The position numbers and the translations under genes were made by a program. From contig JACCVJ010000204.1 in the NCBI GenBank assembly GCA_013698215.1, positions 1 to 5,189 of the forward strand: 5,189 nt of DNA, read 5' to 3'. This document shows, piece by piece, positions 1 to 4,111 of the stretch. The DNA comes from Tatlockia sp. (GTDB lineage: Bacteria; Cyanobacteriota; Cyanobacteriia; Cyanobacteriales; Chroococcidiopsidaceae). Numbering within the stretch: the first letter of the stretch is position 1; each line of letters opens with the position of its first letter. Under the pieces are notes generated by a model. That model had not been told where the DNA came from. It was given only the letters and a program-made list of their open reading frames with translations, and did not search any database.

Positions 1-674
1 TGGAAAGGAACTAAAGGAATTTTAATCCCAAAGCCAATTAGTATCGCCCCCAAAAGTATTAGTTGCTGTCCAATCGGTAAAGCTTGGGATAATAAAGGCT
101 GATAATCAAAGTTGGTCGAACCACTCAGCCAAGTTAATCCTAAAAATGCTGCCAGAATTAAGATGCCGGAAATAGCTGTATATATCAGAAATTTTGTTGC
201 TGCATAGGCGCGTTTTTCCCCTCCCCAAATAGCAATTAGTAAGTATAAGGGGATTAATTCTAGCTCGTAAAATAAGAAAAACAGCAACAAATTATCCGCC
301 AAAAAAGCGCCAACTACGCCTGTATTTAGCAGCAATAGCAAAATGTAATAAAACCTTGGACGACTTACAGATTTATCGCTACTATAAATTGCAATCCAAG
401 TTAGCAAGCTATTTAAAGCCAGCAAAGGCAAAGATAAACCATCTACCCCCAATTGATAGCGCAGTCCAATCGAGTCTACCCAGGGTAGAGATTCAGTAAA
501 TTGCAAACTTGGGTTAGTAACATCAAATTGAGTAACAATAACTATTGTCCAGCCCAAAGAAAGCGCGATCGCAATTATCGCTCCAAGTCTAAAGCTATTG
601 GGGTTGGCTTTTCTAGGCAATAGACCAATAGTAATTGCCCCTAATATCGGTATCCAAATTAAAGCACTGAGCAT
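1..674 (-). CDS. ndhD4: NDH-1 subunit NdhD, CO2-uptake type (likely NdhD4), 3' end outside window
   Basis: Antiporter-like proton-pumping membrane subunit of thylakoid NDH-1; in CO2-uptake complexes it pairs with an NdhF3/F4-type subunit and a Cup protein. The sequence shows 224 complete codons starting MLSALIWIPILGA, all hydrophobic helices. FYELELIPLY near residues 135-144 carries the conserved membrane Glu (E137), and GIKIPLVPF at 216-224 carries the conserved membrane Lys (K218) just where the window ends. The family is usually about 500 residues, so a little under half is present. The ATG at 674-672 has an AGGA ribosome site at 683-680, 5 nt upstream, overlapping the stop codon of the preceding ndhF; the 7-nt gap implies one transcript and probable translational coupling. 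NdhD family membership is clear. The '4' subtype is inferred from the partner NdhF and from the back-to-back position with ccm genes; NdhD3 is the alternative. Confidence 0.88.
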   Translation of the reverse strand, partial: MLSALIWIPILGAITIGLLPRKANPNSFRLGAIIAIALSLGWTIVIVTQFDVTNPSLQFTESLPWVDSIGLRYQLGVDGLSLPLLALNSLLTWIAIYSSDKSVSRPRFYYILLLLLNTGVVGAFLADNLLLFFLFYELELIPLYLLIAIWGGEKRAYAATKFLIYTAISGILILAAFLGLTWLSGSTNFDYQPLLSQALPIGQQLILLGAILIGFGIKIPLVPF

Positions 675-681
675 CGTTTTC

Positions 682-2523
682 CTAGAATCCCCACATAAAT
701 CGCGTCAAAACTAAACCCAATAGACCAACACCGACAATGATTGTCAGCATATAACCTTGAGACTGACCCGATACGCTGTACTTTAAACTTTCGCCGCTAA
801 AGATAGACGCTAAACCTACCAAGTTAACCGCTCCATCGACAACGTAGCGGTCAAACCAATTGCTAAACCGCGAGATTTGATTGACTGCAAAAACAACACT
901 CACGCGGTACAACCTATCGATGTAAAAGTCGTACCCTAGCAAGTCTTGCACCACTCGCCAAGGCAATTGTAGCGATCGCGACCAAGCTTTATGCAGATAT
1001 ACAGTACCGCCAATTGTGCAGCCAATGACGCTAGACAAAAACAGCACCGCCACTGAAGGTTTGTTGACATATTCCCAAGTTGGTAATAACGACCAGCGCT
1101 GCAACATCAACGGCACTAACAAATTGACAATTATTAACGACACCATCGGCACAGCCATTGTCCAACCAACTTCCGGTGTCCGTCGCGTCTTTTGTTGGGG
1201 CGATCCTAAAAACACCAGTCTAAATAAGCGAGTCAAATTTAAAGCCGTTAAAGCATTAACTACGAGCAAAACCCCAACTAACCAAGGTTGTTCTACCCAC
1301 AAGTCATCTATCCCTAGTTGCAGCGCCCAAAAACTCCCCAAAGGCAACAGCCCGACCATTCCCGCCGCCCCAACTATAAAGGCTGTGGTTGTGGCTGGCA
1401 TCCGCGACCACAAGCCGCCCATTTCAGTTAAATCTTGGTTGGTAGTTGTTTGAATTACCGAACCAACACTCATAAATAATAAGGCTTTGGAAATCGCATG
1501 AGTAAATAATAACATCAATGCAAACCCCGTCCATTGCTCCCCAATGGCAATAAATACTAGCCCCAAATAAGCGCTAGTAGAGTGCGACAAGGCGCGTTTA
1601 ATATCAATTTGAGCGATCGCTACCAATGAAGCACCAATCGACGTTACCGTACCAACAACTACTAATGTTGCTAAAGCGATCGGTGACAAATTAAAAATTG
1701 GCTGGAGGTCAATTAATATGTAAGCTCCGCAAGCTACTACTACAGAGTTTCGTAGAATTGACGCAGGATTGGGCCCCTCCATTGCTTCATCTAGCCACAA
1801 ATGCAAAGGAAATTGAGCGCATTTGCCAATGGAGCCAGCAATCAAAGATAATCCTAATAAATTTGCCGTCAAGGGCGATAAATTAGCAGTTTTCGCCCAC
1901 TCGTATAAGTCAGGATAGTCTAAGCTTCCTGCCATCGTTGCTAAAGATACAACCCCCATCAGCAGTAAAATATCTCCCACCCGCTTTGTTAAAAATGCGT
2001 CTCGCGCGGCGGTGACAACTAAGGGTTGAGCGTACCAAAACCCTACTAATAAATACGTTGATAGCGTCAGCAGTTCTAGCAATACATAACTTAAAAGCAA
2101 AGAATTACTAATAGCTAGACCGCTCATCGCCCCAGCAAAAAATCCCATCAACGCAAAGAAACGACCCAAAGCCCAGTCTCTTTCCATGTATCCCAGGGCA
2201 AAAAGTTGAGCCAAAAGACTTAACCCCGTCACCACTTCCAAAGCGCCCACGTTTATCGACGAGATATCTACACTTAACGTCAAATCTACATCAGCCACTT
2301 GCAGCCAATGAAATACTAATCTAAGCGGCTGGTGAGCCCAAGTTAAAGGAAAAATCAGCGTACTATGCACAAACGCTAATACTGTCATCAATAAATTAAC
2401 GTAAGCCGCCGGTCGCGGCCCTGTACGGCGAATGATGCCTGTAGACCAGGGAAGGGTCAAAACCGCGCCAAGCAAGCCATAACAAGGAATCCACCAACCC
2501 ACTTGTAGGAGGAACTGAGCCAT
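682..2523 (-). CDS. ndhF4: NDH-1 subunit NdhF, CO2-uptake type (likely NdhF4)
   Basis: Large antiporter-like membrane subunit of a specialised thylakoid NDH-1 complex that, with NdhD and a Cup protein, drives energised conversion of CO2 to bicarbonate. The 613-residue product is almost entirely transmembrane helices. With Met at 2523 as residue 1, landmarks are VLLELLTLSTYLLVG around 147-161 with the conserved Glu, ARDAFLTKRVGD at 173-184, GKCAQFPLHLWLDEAMEGPN from 233 with the key Lys, DIKRALSHST at 307-316, and a C-terminal lateral-helix region with GYDFYIDRLY near 530. GKCAQFP followed by DEAMEGPNPASILRNS is, from memory, typical of the CO2-uptake NdhF3/F4 branch rather than respiratory NdhF1. 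The start is uncertain: an in-frame ATG at 2535 would add MVIL. I prefer 2523 because family members begin MxxFLL; neither ATG has a good ribosome site. ndhD follows after 7 nt. Subtype 4 rather than 3 is inferred from the ccm neighbourhood. Confidence 0.9.
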   Translation of the reverse strand: MAQFLLQVGWWIPCYGLLGAVLTLPWSTGIIRRTGPRPAAYVNLLMTVLAFVHSTLIFPLTWAHQPLRLVFHWLQVADVDLTLSVDISSINVGALEVVTGLSLLAQLFALGYMERDWALGRFFALMGFFAGAMSGLAISNSLLLSYVLLELLTLSTYLLVGFWYAQPLVVTAARDAFLTKRVGDILLLMGVVSLATMAGSLDYPDLYEWAKTANLSPLTANLLGLSLIAGSIGKCAQFPLHLWLDEAMEGPNPASILRNSVVVACGAYILIDLQPIFNLSPIALATLVVVGTVTSIGASLVAIAQIDIKRALSHSTSAYLGLVFIAIGEQWTGFALMLLFTHAISKALLFMSVGSVIQTTTNQDLTEMGGLWSRMPATTTAFIVGAAGMVGLLPLGSFWALQLGIDDLWVEQPWLVGVLLVVNALTALNLTRLFRLVFLGSPQQKTRRTPEVGWTMAVPMVSLIIVNLLVPLMLQRWSLLPTWEYVNKPSVAVLFLSSVIGCTIGGTVYLHKAWSRSLQLPWRVVQDLLGYDFYIDRLYRVSVVFAVNQISRFSNWFDRYVVDGAVNLVGLASIFSGESLKYSVSGQSQGYMLTIIVGVGLLGLVLTRFMWGF

Positions 2524-2579
2524 CAAAATTACCATTTATATTTAAGTAACATTTAATCCCTATAGAACTTCACCAAAAT

Positions 2580-2593
2580 AGTTCCAGGGAACT
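2580..2593. promoter_or_regulatory. Palindrome at the predicted ndhF4 transcription start
   Basis: AGTTCC (2580-2585) and GGAACT (2588-2593) form perfect 6-bp inverted arms around a 2-bp centre. It covers the predicted ndhF4 start point near 2591, a classic position for a repressor operator. With only 2 nt between the arms it is unlikely to be an RNA hairpin. The binding protein is unknown. Confidence 0.35.
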
Positions 2594-2597
2594 TAGG

Positions 2598-2625
2598 AAG
2601 ATATATAAAGTTGAGATTTTGTCAA
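2598..2625 (-). promoter_or_regulatory. Predicted promoter of ndhF4-ndhD4
   Basis: On the minus strand a perfect -35 hexamer TTGACA (2625-2620) is followed, after 16 bp, by TATCTT (2603-2598), a 4/6 match to the -10 consensus. The predicted start is near 2591, giving a leader of about 68 nt before the chosen ATG at 2523. The position and the ideal -35 support it; the -10 is only fair, and the start site is inferred. Confidence 0.5.
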
Positions 2626-2731
2626 AGATCCTTTTATTTATGTCTTAATCCTGCTATTTATTCATCTTAGAGCTTTCAGTCCGCAAAATAATTCCTGAAA
2701 CTATAAGCTTTATTTATCAGAATTTCTTTAC

Positions 2732-2760
2732 TAAACTTATTTTATGATTTATTAAGTTTA
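2732..2760. repeat. Inverted repeat with 8-bp perfect arms
   Basis: TAAACTTA (2732-2739) is matched by its exact reverse complement TAAGTTTA (2753-2760) across a 13-bp AT-rich spacer. It sits mid-way between the two divergent promoters, too far upstream of either to be a leader element. It may be a dyad for a dimeric regulator, or chance in AT-rich DNA. Confidence 0.4.
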
Positions 2761-2798
2761 TGGATTATTTGCGCGCTCGCCTCTTCTCTTTACGCTTG

Positions 2799-2806
2799 GC
2801 GATCGC
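2799..2806. repeat. HIP1 octamer (GCGATCGC), one of five in the window
   Basis: The palindrome GCGATCGC is the highly iterated HIP1 element of many cyanobacterial genomes. Copies lie at 565-572, 972-979, 1613-1620, 2799-2806 and 5064-5071. Less than 0.1 copy would be expected by chance in 5.2 kb. The one at 2799 is the only intergenic copy; the others are in ndhD, ndhF and ccmM. Confidence 0.9.
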
Positions 2807-2813
2807 TAATTCT

Positions 2814-2835
2814 TTAATAAGTAAATTTAATAAGT
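2814..2835. repeat. Tandem TTAATAAGT repeat, 13-bp period
   Basis: TTAATAAGT occurs at 2814-2822 and again at 2827-2835, separated by AAAT. An inverted partial copy ACTTAT follows at 2845-2850. The group lies 30-50 bp upstream of the predicted ccm -35 box, where an activator would bind. The function is unknown. Confidence 0.45.
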
Positions 2836-2864
2836 GGTATTTATACTTATCATTAAAAATTATA

Positions 2865-2894
2865 TTGTCAAAGTAACAGCCGTCACTTTATTCT
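2865..2894 (+). promoter_or_regulatory. Predicted promoter of the ccm operon with internal dyad
   Basis: TTGTCA (2865-2870, 5/6 match to -35) and TATTCT (2889-2894, 4/6 match to -10) are 18 bp apart, placing the start near 2901 and giving a leader of about 125 nt before ccmK2. The region from the last base of the -35 to the first base of the -10 forms an interrupted dyad, AAAGTaAC-AGCC-GTcACTTT (2870-2889), which could be an operator. No experimental start site is known to me for this sequence. Confidence 0.45.
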
Positions 2895-2934
2895 TAAGTT
2901 CAGCACCCTAAAGAGCTTGGCTAAAAAAATAAAA

Positions 2935-2975
2935 ATGGCATCCCCCGTGAAAATTCTCATGTGGGAAATTGCCAT
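2935..2975 (+). promoter_or_regulatory. Long hairpin in the presumed ccmK2 5' leader
   Basis: ATGGCA (2935-2940) pairs with TGCCAT (2970-2975). After a 3-nt bulge (2967-2969), TCCC (2941-2944) pairs with GGGA (2963-2966). Beyond one C-U mismatch, C2946-G2961 and GUGA (2947-2950) with UCAU (2957-2960, one G-U) continue the stem to a 6-nt loop. This gives about 15 pairs in a leader of otherwise low GC. No U-run follows, so it is not a standard intrinsic terminator. It could protect the 5' end, mark a processing site or regulate translation of ccmK2, whose ribosome site lies 40 nt further on. Confidence 0.5.
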
Positions 2976-3025
2976 GAAATATTAGCGTCAAAGACTCGTA
3001 CAATTGAGACTGATAGGAGAATTAA

Positions 3026-3334
3026 ATGTCAATAGCTGTTGGAATGATTGAGACTAAAGGCTTCCCTGCGATCGTTGAAGCAGCAGATGCTATGGTCAAA
3101 GCGGCCCGCGTGACGCTCGTGGGTTATGAAAAAATTGGTAGCGCTCGCGTCACCGTAATAATTCGGGGCGACGTTTCCGAGGTGCAAGCCTCTATAGCCG
3201 CCGGAGTGGAATCGGTCAAACGGGTAAATGGTGGAGAAGTATTATCTACTCACGTTATTGCTCGTCCTCACGAAAATCTAGAGTATGTTCTGCCCATTCG
3301 TTACACCGAAGAAGTAGAACAATTTCGGATGTAA
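3026..3334 (+). CDS. ccmK2: Carboxysome shell hexamer protein CcmK2
   Basis: Single-domain bacterial-microcompartment (Pfam BMC) protein whose hexamers tile the flat facets of the beta-carboxysome shell. The 102 residues span one complete domain. Visible hallmarks are the opening IAVGMIETKGFPA, the DAMVKAA helix with edge Lys25, the pore loop KIGS (36-39) whose backbone and Ser line the hexamer pore, RGDVSEV (47-53), and the edge motif ARPHENLE (79-86). AGGAGA at 3015-3020 lies 5 nt before the ATG, a strong ribosome site. The length, close to the roughly 103 residues of CcmK2, and the first position before a longer paralog match the ccmK2-ccmK1 order; the numbering is by analogy with Synechocystis. 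The gene opens the operon; an intergenic hairpin separates it from ccmK1. Confidence 0.95.
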   Translation: MSIAVGMIETKGFPAIVEAADAMVKAARVTLVGYEKIGSARVTVIIRGDVSEVQASIAAGVESVKRVNGGEVLSTHVIARPHENLEYVLPIRYTEEVEQFRM

Positions 3335-3343
3335 ATAAAGGTA

Positions 3344-3367
3344 GCCGAGATTTGCGAAAAGCTCGGC
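3344..3367 (+). promoter_or_regulatory. Intergenic hairpin between ccmK2 and ccmK1
   Basis: GCCGAG (3344-3349) pairs perfectly with CTCGGC (3362-3367). Inside, TTT (3351-3353) can pair with AAA (3357-3359) around a GCG loop. It starts 10 nt after the ccmK2 stop codon. The 3' side is GCATTTAG, without a T-run, so full termination is unlikely. Partial termination or 3' protection of a ccmK2 fragment would fit a need for more of the first shell protein; this is inference. Confidence 0.55.
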
Positions 3368-3414
3368 GCATTTAGTACAAAATCACAAAAAAAATTATCT
3401 AAGGATTAAAACTC

Positions 3415-3768
3415 ATGGCAATTGCCGTTGGAATGATCGAAACTCTAGGGTTTCCCGCCGTTGTTGAAGCTGCCGATGCTATGGTTAAAGCAGCACGAGT
3501 CACTCTAGTAGGTTACGAAAAAATTGGTAGCGGTCGCGTCACCGTAATCGTTCGGGGAGACGTTTCCGAGGTGCAAGCCTCCGTAGCTGCGGGAGTAGAC
3601 AACGTTAAAAGAGTTAACGGCGGTCAAGTATTATCTACCCACATCATCGCCCGTCCTCACGAAAACCTAGAGTACGTTTTACCTATCCGCTACACCGAAG
3701 AAGTAGAACAATTCCGCGATAGTGTCAGTGGCAGAGCGCTCCATTCCGGCCCTTACACTAGACCATAA
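3415..3768 (+). CDS. ccmK1: Carboxysome shell hexamer protein CcmK1
   Basis: Second BMC-domain shell hexamer subunit, closely related to CcmK2, so the pair looks like a tandem duplication. Residues 1-101 carry the same landmarks: edge Lys25, pore loop KIGS (36-39), and ARPHENLE (79-86). It differs from CcmK2 by a 16-residue tail after R101 (DSVSGRALHSGPYTRP), rich in Ser, Gly and Arg and probably flexible. A longer C-terminus is also what separates CcmK1 from CcmK2 in Synechocystis. AAGGA at 3401-3405 is 9 nt before the ATG. The stop codon is directly followed by the ccmL start. The most similar nucleotide stretch to ccmK2 is local (3517-3581), suggesting gene conversion. CcmK1 versus CcmK2 numbering is a convention, but the shell role is secure. 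Confidence 0.94.
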   Translation: MAIAVGMIETLGFPAVVEAADAMVKAARVTLVGYEKIGSGRVTVIVRGDVSEVQASVAAGVDNVKRVNGGQVLSTHIIARPHENLEYVLPIRYTEEVEQFRDSVSGRALHSGPYTRP

Positions 3769-4071
3769 ATGCAAATTGCCAAAGTTCGTGGCACGGTAGT
3801 TAGCAATTATAAAGAACCGAGTCTTAGCGGTGTAAAGTTCCTCCTACTGCAACTTGTAGATGAGGAGGGACACTTATTACCCAAGTATGAAGTAGCAGCC
3901 GATTTCGTAGGGGCAGGGCTAAATGAATGGGTGCTTTTCAGTCGTGGAAGTGCTGCCCGTCAAGTTAGAGGGAGCGAATCGCGTCCGGTAGATGCCGCCG
4001 TAGTAGCGATTATTGATACCGTCAGTGTTGACAATCTCTCTATTTACAACAAAAAAGACGACTATCGCTAA
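3769..4071 (+). CDS. ccmL: Carboxysome shell vertex pentamer protein CcmL
   Basis: Member of the CcmL/EutN family (Pfam EutN_CcmL), whose pentamers cap the twelve vertices of the icosahedral shell and close it. The 100-residue length is normal. Visible features are the opening MQIAKVRGTVVS with the first barrel strand, the LLLQLVDEEG segment (25-34), the loop DFVGAGLNEWVL (45-56), GSAAR (60-64) and the family signature RPVDAAVVAIID (72-83). The ATG sits on the base directly after the ccmK1 TAA, with no Shine-Dalgarno match in the preceding bases, so translation probably depends on ribosomes finishing ccmK1. That coupling could set the low pentamer-to-hexamer ratio; the ratio argument is inference. 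ccmM follows after 40 nt with its own ribosome site. Confidence 0.95.
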   Translation: MQIAKVRGTVVSNYKEPSLSGVKFLLLQLVDEEGHLLPKYEVAADFVGAGLNEWVLFSRGSAARQVRGSESRPVDAAVVAIIDTVSVDNLSIYNKKDDYR

Positions 4072-4111
4072 TTGATTGCAGCATTAAGTTCTTATTTTGG
4101 AGAATATACCT

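Larger units (their letters stand above)
2524..3025. other. Divergent intergenic regulatory region between ndhF4 and ccmK2
   Basis: About 500 bp of AT-rich DNA with no convincing gene separates the NDH-1 genes from the ccm operon. It holds candidate promoters firing outward in both directions, a 14-bp palindrome by the ndhF4 start site, an 8-bp-arm inverted repeat (2732-2760), tandem TTAATAAGT repeats (2814-2835), a dyad inside the ccm promoter, a HIP1 site (2799-2806) and a long leader hairpin (2935-2975). LysR-type regulators (NdhR/CcmR, CmpR) control many inorganic-carbon genes in cyanobacteria, but no site can be assigned to one from sequence alone. Two short open frames (2760-2876 and 2935-2985) lack ribosome sites and are not annotated as genes. 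Confidence 0.8.

Noticed and set aside
1016..1453. Plus-strand open frame of 145 codons
   Set aside because: It lies wholly antisense to ndhF4, has low-complexity polar sequence with no family features, and no ribosome site was seen. It is a shadow of the real gene.
1698..1886. Plus-strand open frame of 62 codons
   Set aside because: Antisense to the conserved GKCAQFP region of ndhF4; its composition reflects the complement of that coding sequence.
2935..2975. Leader hairpin as an intrinsic terminator or known riboswitch
   Set aside because: No T-run follows either side in the direction of transcription, and I recognise no riboswitch core; it is kept only as an unclassified structure.
2524..3025. 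tRNA, CRISPR or insertion-sequence remnants in the intergenic region
   Set aside because: No cloverleaf-like arms with a T-loop motif, no regular repeat-spacer pattern, and no transposase fragments or terminal repeats with target duplications were seen.
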